The notes beneath the pieces are model-generated. The model did no database searches, was not told the DNA's origin, and saw only the letters and a list, made by a program, of their open reading frames with translations. 57,973 nt of DNA from positions 1-57,973 of the forward strand of contig DASYZR010000135.1 of assembly GCA_035945995.1 (NCBI GenBank), written 5' to 3'. Below, one piece after another: positions 7,668 through 15,693 of the stretch (the first letter of the stretch is position 1; the number at the start of each line of letters is the position of its first letter). Position numbers and translations under genes: made by a program. This stretch comes from a bacterium (GTDB lineage: Bacteria; Sysuimicrobiota; Sysuimicrobiia; Sysuimicrobiales; Segetimicrobiaceae).

Positions 7668-8602
7668 TCGTGGTGCGCCTCGAGGTGCTTCTCCGCGTCC
7701 ATCGCCGCCATGCAGCCGAACGCCGCGGCGGTGACCGCCTGGCGGTAGCGGTGATCGTGGCAGTCGCCGGCCGCGAACACCCCCTTGACGCTGGTCATCG
7801 TGTGCCCGTGCAGCACCACGTAGCCGGCGGCGTCCAGCTCGATCTGGCCGCGGAAGAGCTCGGTGTTGGGATGGTGGCCGATCGCGACGAACAGGCCGTC
7901 GGCCCGGAACTCCTCCACGCGGCCGTTGGTGCGCAGCCGCAGGCCGGTGACCGCCCCGTCGCCGAGGATGTCTTCGACCACGGTGTTCCAGCGCACGCCG
8001 ATCTTCTCGTTGCGGAGCGCCCGCGCCGCCATGATCTTGCTCGCGCGGAACTTGTCCCGGCGGTGGATGATCGTGACCTTGTCGGCGAACTTGGCCAGGA
8101 ACAGCGCTTCTTCCATCGCGGAGTCCCCGCCGCCGACGACGGCGACCTCCTTGCCCCGAAAGAAGAACGCGTCGCACGGCGCGCACGAGGAGACGCCGTG
8201 GCCGACGAGGCGCCGTTCGTTCGGCAGGCCGAGCCAGTTGGTGCCGGCGCCGGTCGCGACGATGACGGCGCGGGCGCGGAGGACGCCGGAGTGGGTCGTG
8301 ATCTCGAACGGCCGGTGGCGGAGATCCACCGCGGTCGCGTCGTGGTCCACGAACTCGACCTCGAACCGCTCGGCCTGCCGGCGCATGGTCTCCATGAGCT
8401 CGGGACCCATGATCGCGTGCTCGAACCCGGGAAAGTTCTCGACCTCGGACGTCAGCGTCAGCTGCCCGCCCGGCTGGCCGCCGGCCACCACGACCGGGCG
8501 GAGCGCCGCGCGGGCGGCGTAGATGGCCGCGGTGAGGCCGGCCGAGCCGGACCCCAGAATCACCACGTTTCGGATGCCGTCGCTGCGCGTGTCGGTTGTC
8601 AC
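7664..8602 (-). CDS. trxB: Thioredoxin reductase
   Basis: A 312-residue FAD/NAD(P)H-dependent flavoprotein that reduces thioredoxin or a similar disulfide carrier. The FAD-binding motif GSGSAG is at residues 17-22, the redox-active C140-A-P-C143 sits in the central pyridine-nucleotide domain, followed by a GGGDSAMEEA nucleotide motif and the C-terminal AAGDCHDHRYRQA motif. The active site is CAPC where the common form is CATC, and the FAD motif has Ser in place of Pro; both occur in the wider family. The GTG start at 8602 has no strong RBS. No thioredoxin gene is in the window. Confidence 0.9.
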   Translation of the reverse strand: MTTDTRSDGIRNVVILGSGSAGLTAAIYAARAALRPVVVAGGQPGGQLTLTSEVENFPGFEHAIMGPELMETMRRQAERFEVEFVDHDATAVDLRHRPFEITTHSGVLRARAVIVATGAGTNWLGLPNERRLVGHGVSSCAPCDAFFFRGKEVAVVGGGDSAMEEALFLAKFADKVTIIHRRDKFRASKIMAARALRNEKIGVRWNTVVEDILGDGAVTGLRLRTNGRVEEFRADGLFVAIGHHPNTELFRGQIELDAAGYVVLHGHTMTSVKGVFAAGDCHDHRYRQAVTAAAFGCMAAMDAEKHLEAHHE

Positions 8603-8629
8603 GGATGCGTCACCCCAGTCCCTGGAACG

Positions 8630-10147
8630 TCACCAGGCCGCGGAATCTTCCCCCGGCGCGCGGCGCGACCCGAGCCGGTGTACGTGGACGAAATTCGTGC
8701 GGCCGCGGGCGATCAGCGGCATGGAGCCGACGAGCGCCACGATGTCCCCCCGGCCCGCCAGCCGCCGCCGGACCAGTTCGCGGTCCAGCACGCCGATCAT
8801 GATCTCCGTGCTCCGCTGGAACGGCAGGACGAGCGGCGTCACGCCCCACCACAGGGCGAGACTCCGCGCGACCCGCTCGTCCTCCGTGCACGCGAGCACC
8901 TGCGCCGGCAGCCGCCGCTGGGAGAGGAGGCGGGCGGTCCGGCCGGTCGTCGTCAGCGCGACGACCAGCGCGACCGCGAGATCCTCCGTGAGCGCCTGCG
9001 TCGCCGCGCCGATCGAGTACGCGACGCTCGGCCGCGGCAGGCGCCGCGCGCCCCCCGCGAATCCGCCGCCCGCGCCGATCCGCCCCGCGGCGTTGAGTCG
9101 CGCCCCCCGCTCGACGGCTTTCGCGATTTGGGCCATCGTCTCGACCGCCTGCACGGGAAACCGTCCGGCGGCGGTCTCGGCCGACAGCATTACCGCGTCG
9201 GTCCCGTCGAGAACGGCGTTCGCCACGTCCGAAGTCTCGGCGCGCGTGGGGCGCTCGGCCCGCACCATCGATTCTAGCATCTGCGTCGCGGTGATGACCG
9301 GGATGCCGCGCGCGTTGGCCCGGCGGATGATCCGCTTCTGCAGCAGGGGGACCTGTTCGGCCGGCAGCTCGACCCCGAGATCGCCGCGGGCGACCATCAC
9401 GGCGTCGGCCTCGTTGACGATCTCGTCGAGGTGGGCGATCGCCTCCGCCTTTTCGAGTTTCGCCACGAGCGGGACGGCGCGTCCGAGGCGGCGCAGCACG
9501 CGCCGTGCGTGGCGGAGGTCCGCCGCGGTGCGCACGAAGCTGAGCGCGACCACGTCCACGCCGTGCCGGAGCCCGAACGCCAGGTCCGCGATGTCCTTCG
9601 GCGTGAGCGCCCGCGCGCGGAGCCGCACGCCGGGCAGGTTGACGCCTTGATGCTCGCCCAGGAGCCCGCCGCGGACGACGCGGCAGAGGATCTCCGAGCC
9701 CCGCCGGCCCGTGACGGTCAGTTCGATCGTGCCGTCCTTCATTAGTATGCGCGATCCGCGGCGCACGACGCGCCCCAGGCCGGCGAAGGGAATGGGGATG
9801 CGGCCGCCCCCCGCCGTCCGCCCCGCCGTGAGGGCGACCGTGGTCCCGTCGCGGAGGTCGACGGGCGACGGGAGCCGGCCGACGCGGATCTTCGGGCCCT
9901 GGAGGTCTTGCAGGATCGCGAGGGGGACGCCCGCCTCGCGGGCGAGCCGCCGGAGCGCGCGGATCGTGCGGCCGTGCTCCGCGCGCGTCCCGTGAGAAAA
10001 GTTGAGCCGGGCGACGTCCATGCCGGCGGCGAGGAGGCGCCGGAGGACCGCCTCGGATTCGCTGGCCGGGCCCAGCGTGGCGACGATCTTGGTCCGCCGG
10101 AGGCGGTCCGAGTCGCCGGTGGGCGTGCGCGTGCCGTCGTCCGCCAT
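8630..10147 (-). CDS. pyk: Pyruvate kinase
   Basis: At 505 residues this is a full-length pyruvate kinase, which converts phosphoenolpyruvate and ADP to pyruvate and ATP in glycolysis. Visible motifs are TKIVATLGPAS near the N-terminus, ARLNFSHG, QDLQGPKIRVG (start of the beta-barrel B domain), the catalytic lysine in VAKLEKAEA, MVARGDLGVE, and the family signature ATQMLESM. The C-terminal allosteric-type domain follows (TTTGRTARLLS). It ends 28 bp before the trxB start region on the same strand and reads away from the MTH1187-like gene. Confidence 0.93.
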   Translation of the reverse strand: MADDGTRTPTGDSDRLRRTKIVATLGPASESEAVLRRLLAAGMDVARLNFSHGTRAEHGRTIRALRRLAREAGVPLAILQDLQGPKIRVGRLPSPVDLRDGTTVALTAGRTAGGGRIPIPFAGLGRVVRRGSRILMKDGTIELTVTGRRGSEILCRVVRGGLLGEHQGVNLPGVRLRARALTPKDIADLAFGLRHGVDVVALSFVRTAADLRHARRVLRRLGRAVPLVAKLEKAEAIAHLDEIVNEADAVMVARGDLGVELPAEQVPLLQKRIIRRANARGIPVITATQMLESMVRAERPTRAETSDVANAVLDGTDAVMLSAETAAGRFPVQAVETMAQIAKAVERGARLNAAGRIGAGGGFAGGARRLPRPSVAYSIGAATQALTEDLAVALVVALTTTGRTARLLSQRRLPAQVLACTEDERVARSLALWWGVTPLVLPFQRSTEIMIGVLDRELVRRRLAGRGDIVALVGSMPLIARGRTNFVHVHRLGSRRAPGEDSAAW

Positions 10148-10249
10148 GCGTGTGTTCCCCGCGGAGCATTCGCCGCCGCCGGGAGGGAACCCGTTTGAGG
10201 GGACGCAAGCCTACGGGGCGCCGTTAACTGAGGGGCCGGAGGTGCCGGG

Positions 10250-10546
10250 ATGGCCATCATGGCGATCAGCGTGACGCCGATCGGGACCGCGTCCACGGGC
10301 GTCGGCGAATTTGTCGCCGAAGCGGTCCGGGTGATCGAGCGCAGCGGGCTGCGGTACGAGCTGAACGCGATGCACACGGTCGTCGAGGGCGATCTCGCGG
10401 CCCTCCTGCGCCTCGTGGGCGACATTCATGGGGCGCTGTTTGCGCGCGGCGCGCGCCGGCTCTCCACGGTCATCAAACTCGACGACCGCCGCGACGCGCC
10501 GTCGACGATCGAGGGCAAGGTCCGTTCCGTACGGGCGCGAATATAG
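10250..10546 (+). CDS. MTH1187/YkoF-like thiamine-binding family protein
   Basis: This 98-residue ferredoxin-like protein belongs to the MTH1187 (formerly DUF77) family: ISVTPIGTASTGVGEFV at the start, SGLRYELNAMHTVVEGD in the middle, and RLSTVIKLDDRRD near the end. Family members bind thiamine-related ligands and oligomerise. No thiamine transporter genes are adjacent. The start has a GGAGGTG RBS (10239-10245) ahead of ATGGCCATC. It is followed after 51 bp by a YkoP-like gene on the same strand. Confidence 0.8.
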   Translation: MAIMAISVTPIGTASTGVGEFVAEAVRVIERSGLRYELNAMHTVVEGDLAALLRLVGDIHGALFARGARRLSTVIKLDDRRDAPSTIEGKVRSVRARI

Positions 10547-10597
10547 GGCCATGAACCGCCAAATCGTCGCGCCGCCGGCATCGGCGCCGTCGGCCGC

Positions 10598-11155
10598 GTG
10601 GTGAACTGGGTCGCGTGGGTCAACCGGTGGTTTGAGCGCCGGTTCGACATCCGGGAAATCGGGGCCGGCGGCTACATCCTCAAGCTGCAATTGGCCCGCC
10701 ATCACGGACCGCGCTACGTCTTCGGCGACGGGACCGTGGTGAACCCCGGTGATCCGGTCGGCGAGTTCCACATGGAGAACGAGCGGACGGCGCGGTTGCA
10801 CGACGAAGGCCGGCCCGGCCTCCGGTTCCGGCGGGAGGTGTTCCGGCTGCTTCCGGCGCTGGCCGAGGACCTGCGGGACCGGCCGGAATATCACGACATC
10901 CAAGCGATCTGCGGCGCGAGCCTGTTTTGGGCCGAGGCGGAGCGTGCCGGCTTCGAGCACCGCCCGCTGCCGGCGTTCACGCGATGGTGGCTCACCTGGT
11001 GGGAGCGCTTCCTCCTGGCGCGCTACCATCCCGAGGGCCGCCGGCGCCTCACTGAGGGGCGCCGCGTCGAACTGCGGCAGGTCTGGTTGACCCGCACCAC
11101 CATCGAGCGTCTCGTGGCGCGGCAGGCCGAGCGGACCGGCCGGGCGCGGCGGTAG
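10598..11155 (+). CDS. YkoP-like domain protein
   Basis: The 185-residue protein resembles the domain of Bacillus subtilis YkoP: FDIREIGAGGYILKLQLARHHGPRYVFGDGTVVNPGDPVGEFHMEN, then a helical second half with many Trp and Arg residues. Its biochemical role is unknown. The GTG codons at 10598 and 10601 are both possible starts. The stop is 7 bp from the convergent EamA gene. Its pairing with an MTH1187-type protein may be meaningful. Confidence 0.6.
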   Translation: MVNWVAWVNRWFERRFDIREIGAGGYILKLQLARHHGPRYVFGDGTVVNPGDPVGEFHMENERTARLHDEGRPGLRFRREVFRLLPALAEDLRDRPEYHDIQAICGASLFWAEAERAGFEHRPLPAFTRWWLTWWERFLLARYHPEGRRRLTEGRRVELRQVWLTRTTIERLVARQAERTGRARR

Positions 11156-11162
11156 CGCGGAT

Positions 11163-12023
11163 CTACCCGAGCGCGAGCCCTGCGAGGCCCGCCACCATCG
11201 CGCCGGCCGCCACGATGCGGCGGGGCGCGTCGCCTTCGCCGAGCAGGCGGGTCCCCATCAGCGCGCCCACCAGGATGCTGATTTCCCGCGCCGGGGCAAC
11301 GTAGCTCACCGGGGTGAACACCATCGCGGTCAACACCAGGATGTACGGCATCGGGCTCAGCAGGCCGACGAGGAGGATCTCGCGCCGGCTGCGCGCCCAC
11401 AGGTCCCGGACGCCGGCCCGGCGGGCCAGCGCGACCGGGGCCAGCAGGGCGGCGCGCCCGAGATTGTCGCCCCAGTCCAGCACCACCGGCGGGATCGCAA
11501 ACGTCGTCACCGCGCGTTTGTCCCACAGCGAGTAGCCGGCGATGCACACGCCGGTCAGCAGCGCGTAGGCCGCCGCCTGGCGCGCGTGGCGCTGCCGCAA
11601 CGCCTCGGGGCCCATGGTCAAAAGGATGATCCCGCCGGCGATGAGGGCCGTGCCGGCGAGGGCGGCCGGCCCGGGCCGTTCGCCGAAGAATACGAGCGCG
11701 GCCGCGGTCGTGAGGATCGGGCCGGTGCCGCGCGCGATCGGGTAGACCAGCGACAGGTCGCCGAGCCGGTACCCGCGCTGCAGCAGCAGGAAGTACGCGC
11801 TGTGCAGCACCGCCGTGCCGGCGATCATGACGAGCTGCACCGGGCCGAACTGGGGCCGCTGCCAGAGCACGACGGCGATCGCCAGCGGCAGATACAGGAT
11901 CGCCGCGACGAGCGAGAACAGACAGAGGAACACGGCGCCGCCGTGGGTGCGTTTGGCGATCAGGTTCCAGGTGGCGTGAACGGCGGCGGCGGCGAGGATC
12001 AGCGCGAGCGCGGCGCCCGTCAC
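11163..12023 (-). CDS. EamA/DMT-superfamily membrane transporter
   Basis: The 286-residue protein is almost entirely hydrophobic, with about ten membrane segments arranged as two EamA repeats. The first repeat ends near VFFGERPGPAALAGTALIAGGI; the second is at residues 150-286 with SYVAPAREISILVGALMGTRLLGEG. Family members export metabolites such as amino acids, but the substrate here is unknown. It starts with GTG and lies 82 bp downstream of the MFS gene on the same strand. Confidence 0.8.
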   Translation of the reverse strand: MTGAALALILAAAAVHATWNLIAKRTHGGAVFLCLFSLVAAILYLPLAIAVVLWQRPQFGPVQLVMIAGTAVLHSAYFLLLQRGYRLGDLSLVYPIARGTGPILTTAAALVFFGERPGPAALAGTALIAGGIILLTMGPEALRQRHARQAAAYALLTGVCIAGYSLWDKRAVTTFAIPPVVLDWGDNLGRAALLAPVALARRAGVRDLWARSRREILLVGLLSPMPYILVLTAMVFTPVSYVAPAREISILVGALMGTRLLGEGDAPRRIVAAGAMVAGLAGLALG

Positions 12024-12105
12024 GGCGTCGAGTGCCGGGCGAGGCTGCGCGCGGCGCCGGTCACGCCGGCGGAGGGGCGGGTTCGGCGAGCAGCTCGCAG
12101 GTCAC

Positions 12106-13263
12106 TTACGGCTCGGCCGCGTCGACCCGCCAGCGCGTCGAGGCCCCGGCGGCCACGAGCAGCAGCCCGCCGCTCAGATAGAAGGGCGATGCGGGATTGG
12201 CCCACTGCCAGAGGAGCCCGCCGATGAGCGGCCCGACGACGCCGCCCATGCCCTCGATCGTCATCGCGAACCCCAGCCCGGCGCCGCGCACGTCTTGGGG
12301 CAGCAGGCGCACGAGGATGCTGTTCCACGCCGGCAGCACGAAGGCGTAGCCGACGCCGATCGCGGCGAAGTCGAGCGCCAGGAGCCACAGCGTGTTGCAG
12401 AAGGGGATGAGCAGGAGCAGCACCGCCACGCTCCCGAGCGCAAGCGCGTAGGTCCGCCGCCATCCGAGCCGGTCGCCGAGGTGGCCGGCGTGGGTCATGA
12501 GCGCCAGGCCCATGCCGGGTCCGAGCAGGAGCAGCAGCAGCAACTCCCGTTCGTCGAGGCCGCGGACGATCTCGAGGTACGGCACCATGATCGGGATCAG
12601 GATGCCCGCCGCGATGATCTGGGGCACGAGACTCGCCGCCAGCATGACGAGCGAGCGAAGCATCTCGGCGAGCGCGCGGCGGGGGGACGTCCGGGGCCCG
12701 GCGCGCAGCTCCCGCGGCTCGGCCGGGATGCGCTGCGCGATGATGGCCGCGGCCAGGAGCGGCAGGACGAACAGCCGGAGGGAGATCGGATGCTGCGCGC
12801 GGCTGACGAGGGTCGCGACGGCGATGCCGAGGCCGCCGCCGAGGAACCATGTCGAAAAGACGCGTCCGAGTTCCCGCCCGACCTTCGGCGCCGCGCCGCG
12901 GGTGAGCCGCGTCAGCGCCGCCGGCCACAGGGGCGACGCGCCGGCTCCCATCGCCGCGAGCGCGACGAACACTTCCCACGTGTGCGTCGCGTAGACGAGC
13001 CAGGCAAACGCGCCGACGTAGATCCAGAATCCCCACAACAACATCTTCCGCGTGCCGATCCGGTCCACCATCCAGCCGGCCAGCAGCTTGAGGGCGACCT
13101 CGGTGAAGAAGTAGGTCGAGACCGCGGCCCCCGTGGTCCCCATGGCCCATCCGAAGCGGATCGTGAGCATGGTGGGCAGGAGGACGAGCAGCAGCGCGCC
13201 GTGGACAAACTCGACAAGCGCGATGGTGAGGGCCAGCAGACCTGTTTCGTTGCGGGGCGTCAC
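12106..13263 (-). CDS. MFS transporter
   Basis: At 385 residues with about twelve membrane segments, this is a major facilitator superfamily carrier. After helix 2 there is a loop motif AGWMVDRIGTRKM, a variant of the DxxGRR/K family motif, and the second half repeats it as GHLGDRLGWRR. The substrate is unknown. Its GTG start overlaps the stop of the glycosyltransferase gene by 4 bp, so it belongs to the lipid-kinase/glycosyltransferase operon and may move a lipid-linked product or precursor. Confidence 0.82.
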   Translation of the reverse strand: MTPRNETGLLALTIALVEFVHGALLLVLLPTMLTIRFGWAMGTTGAAVSTYFFTEVALKLLAGWMVDRIGTRKMLLWGFWIYVGAFAWLVYATHTWEVFVALAAMGAGASPLWPAALTRLTRGAAPKVGRELGRVFSTWFLGGGLGIAVATLVSRAQHPISLRLFVLPLLAAAIIAQRIPAEPRELRAGPRTSPRRALAEMLRSLVMLAASLVPQIIAAGILIPIMVPYLEIVRGLDERELLLLLLLGPGMGLALMTHAGHLGDRLGWRRTYALALGSVAVLLLLIPFCNTLWLLALDFAAIGVGYAFVLPAWNSILVRLLPQDVRGAGLGFAMTIEGMGGVVGPLIGGLLWQWANPASPFYLSGGLLLVAAGASTRWRVDAAEP

Positions 13264-14426
13264 CGGGCCGGTTGGGGGATCGTGAGCGACGTCTCCGCCG
13301 GTTCGCGATGCAGGGACAGCAGACCGGCGAGCTGTGCCGTCACGATCTCCGCCGCGTCCGGCCGTGCCAGCGAGTCCGCGGCGTCCGCCATGGCGGCGAG
13401 GCGGGCCGGGTCGCCGAGGAGCGTTTCGAGGTGGGACACGAGCTCCTGAGGGGTCCGGGGCGCGAGCGCGGCGCCGCGTTCCAGGAGGAAGCGCGTGTTG
13501 CCTTCCTCCTGGCCGGGAATCGGCCGGTAGATCACCATCGGCAGCCGCTTGACGAGCGCTTCGCTGACCGTGACGCCGCCCGCCTTGGTGATCAGCACGT
13601 CGCTGACCGTCATCAACTCTTCCACCGTGTCCACGTACCCGACGACGTGGAAGGGATGCGGCGAGCCGGCCGTGCGGGCGCGCACCTGGTCGGCGAGCCC
13701 GCGATCGTACCCGCAGACGACGAGCACTTGGATCGGCTGCGGGAACTCCGCGAGGACCCGCACCACGTCGAGCACGCCGCCCAGCATCGCGTAGGCCCCC
13801 GCCATCACGAGGACCGCCGGCGCGCCGCGCCCGAGCCCGTACGCCTCACGCAGCGCCGCGCGGTCGAGCGGACGCAGGAACTTGCGCTCGACCGGCAGGC
13901 CCGAGACGACGATCCGCTCCGCGGGGATCCCGCGCGCCACGAGGCCGTCCCGGACGTTCTCGTTGGGCACGCAATAGACGTCGACCCCGGGATGGATCCA
14001 CTGGCTGTGCGTGACGTAGTCGGTGATGACAGTGAGGCACGGGACCGTCGTCCGTCCGGCCAGCCGCAGGTCCGACATCGTCCCGGCCGGCGTGCAGTGG
14101 ACGCAGCAGACGGCGTCGGGACGGGTCTCGGCGAGGTAGCGGCCGAGTCGCTCCATCCCCATCCGGTTGATGAGCCGCTGGATCGTCGAGTCCGGGCGGA
14201 TCTCGCCCGTGAGCTTGTAGAAGAGCCCGTACAACCCCGGCGCCCGGCGGACGCTCTGGATGTACGAGAACTTGGTGAACGCGTCGAAGATGGGATGGAC
14301 GAAGCGGGCGAAGTAGTCGACGATCTCGGCGCTGCCGCCGGTGCGGGCTTCCCACTCCGCGGCCACGGTCTCCGCGACGCGCTTGTGCCCCCCGCCGTAA
14401 TTGCAGGACAGGATCGCGAGCCGCAT
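13260..14426 (-). CDS. MGDG synthase/UgtP-type GT28 glycosyltransferase
   Basis: A 388-residue GT-B glycosyltransferase related to monogalactosyldiacylglycerol synthase and processive diacylglycerol glucosyltransferase. The N-terminal domain starts MRLAILSCNYGGGHKRVA (a glycine-rich, lipid-facing loop) and has TDYVTHSQWIHPGVDVYCVPNE. The C-terminal sugar-nucleotide-binding domain has LITKAGGVTVSEAL and PIPGQEEGN, the GT28 signature. It would transfer a hexose from UDP-sugar to diacylglycerol at the membrane. The start at 14426 (MRLAIL) is 7 bp after the stop of the diacylglycerol-kinase-like gene, which acts on a related lipid. Confidence 0.85.
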   Translation of the reverse strand: MRLAILSCNYGGGHKRVAETVAAEWEARTGGSAEIVDYFARFVHPIFDAFTKFSYIQSVRRAPGLYGLFYKLTGEIRPDSTIQRLINRMGMERLGRYLAETRPDAVCCVHCTPAGTMSDLRLAGRTTVPCLTVITDYVTHSQWIHPGVDVYCVPNENVRDGLVARGIPAERIVVSGLPVERKFLRPLDRAALREAYGLGRGAPAVLVMAGAYAMLGGVLDVVRVLAEFPQPIQVLVVCGYDRGLADQVRARTAGSPHPFHVVGYVDTVEELMTVSDVLITKAGGVTVSEALVKRLPMVIYRPIPGQEEGNTRFLLERGAALAPRTPQELVSHLETLLGDPARLAAMADAADSLARPDAAEIVTAQLAGLLSLHREPAETSLTIPQPAR

Positions 14427-14433
14427 TTCGGAC

Positions 14434-15399
14434 CTACGCGCGCCCCGCCAGGCTCCCGGCCGGCACCGTCGTGAGAACCGGTGTCGCAACCAGCGCCGGC
14501 GGCGTCGGGTGGATCACGGCGATGCGCGCGGGCAGGAGCGACAGCGTAAACGCGCTCGCCGCCCCCGCGAGGCTGCCGTCGACCTGCGCCTCGCGCCGCT
14601 GGTCGAGGCGAATCGACACCTGCGAGCAGCGCTGGACGCTCAGTTCGGGCACCGGCAGGCGCCGGAGCAGCCGCGCGGTCTTGCGGAACCGCCGCGTCGC
14701 GAGTTCTTGCAAGAGATAGACGTCGAGGAGCCCGTCCGTGAGGCTCGGCGACGGCAGCGCGAGCAGCCGCTCGCCGTAGATGCGGCCGTTGGCGACCGCG
14801 ATCATCAGCGCCCGTCCGCTGAAGGACCGCCCGTCCGATTCGATCTCCACGTTGAAGGGCTCGAAGCCGGACGACAGCAGCATGAGCGCCGCCACGTAGT
14901 ACACGGAGCGGTTGCGGGCGAACCGATAGCGGGCGCGCAGCGCGTTCGTCATCTTGACCACCTCGACGTCCGCGCCGAGCCCGAAGGTGTTGAGGAAGTA
15001 CCGGCCGTTCACCACGCCGACGTCGATCGGGCACACGCGTCCGCGCAGGAGCGTCTGGATCGCCTTGCGGGGATTCTTGGACAGCCCGAGCGAGCGCACG
15101 GTTTCGTTGCCGGTGCCGCAGGCCACGATGCCGAGCGGGACGTCCGCGCCGCTGGCGATGAGCCCGTTGACGGCGCCGTTGATCGTGCCGTCCCCGCCGA
15201 GCGCGACCACCTGCCCGACCTCGTCGGCCCTGGAGTGCAGCGCGGACGCCAACAGCGACGCCGTTGCATCGCCGGTCGGCGTCACGATGAGGTCGTACTC
15301 GCGTCCGGCGCGTCGCAGGGCGCTCGTGACAAGGGGCAGCGCGTCACGCGCGCGTCCGCCGCCGGAGCGGAGGTTGGCCACGATCAGCGTCAGAGCCAT
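14434..15399 (-). CDS. Diacylglycerol/lipid kinase family protein
   Basis: This 321-residue protein has the DAGK catalytic fold, with nucleotide-binding GGDGT at residues 68-72, GTGNETVRSLGL, and the downstream lobe with GLGADVEVVKMTNALRARYRFARN. It would phosphorylate diacylglycerol or a related lipid at the inner membrane face. It is the first gene of the operon with the GT28 glycosyltransferase and the MFS transporter. GGAGGAG stands 5-7 nt before its ATG. DgkB and YegS are alternatives within the same family. Confidence 0.85.
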   Translation of the reverse strand: MALTLIVANLRSGGGRARDALPLVTSALRRAGREYDLIVTPTGDATASLLASALHSRADEVGQVVALGGDGTINGAVNGLIASGADVPLGIVACGTGNETVRSLGLSKNPRKAIQTLLRGRVCPIDVGVVNGRYFLNTFGLGADVEVVKMTNALRARYRFARNRSVYYVAALMLLSSGFEPFNVEIESDGRSFSGRALMIAVANGRIYGERLLALPSPSLTDGLLDVYLLQELATRRFRKTARLLRRLPVPELSVQRCSQVSIRLDQRREAQVDGSLAGAASAFTLSLLPARIAVIHPTPPALVATPVLTTVPAGSLAGRA

Positions 15400-15693
15400 T
15401 CCATCACTCCTCCGCGGCGGCCGAGCATACGATGTGCTTCAATGGGCTCAACCCTACCATTATGGCCGGAGGAGCCTGGGCATGTCAAACCACGACCCTA
15501 ATACTTAGCATCCGGAGTCCTCCGTCCCTTCCCCGCGCCGCCAGGAATCGCCCCGGGCGGATCGAAATGCCAACAGGCCGGCGCGCGTTCGCGCCGTTGC
15601 CCCGTCGCATTCCGGCTCACGCCGCAGGCCCAAGAGGCAGGCCGCCCGGGCTTGTATGCCTGCGGCGTCATCATCTTCCGTGGAGGTGCGGGC

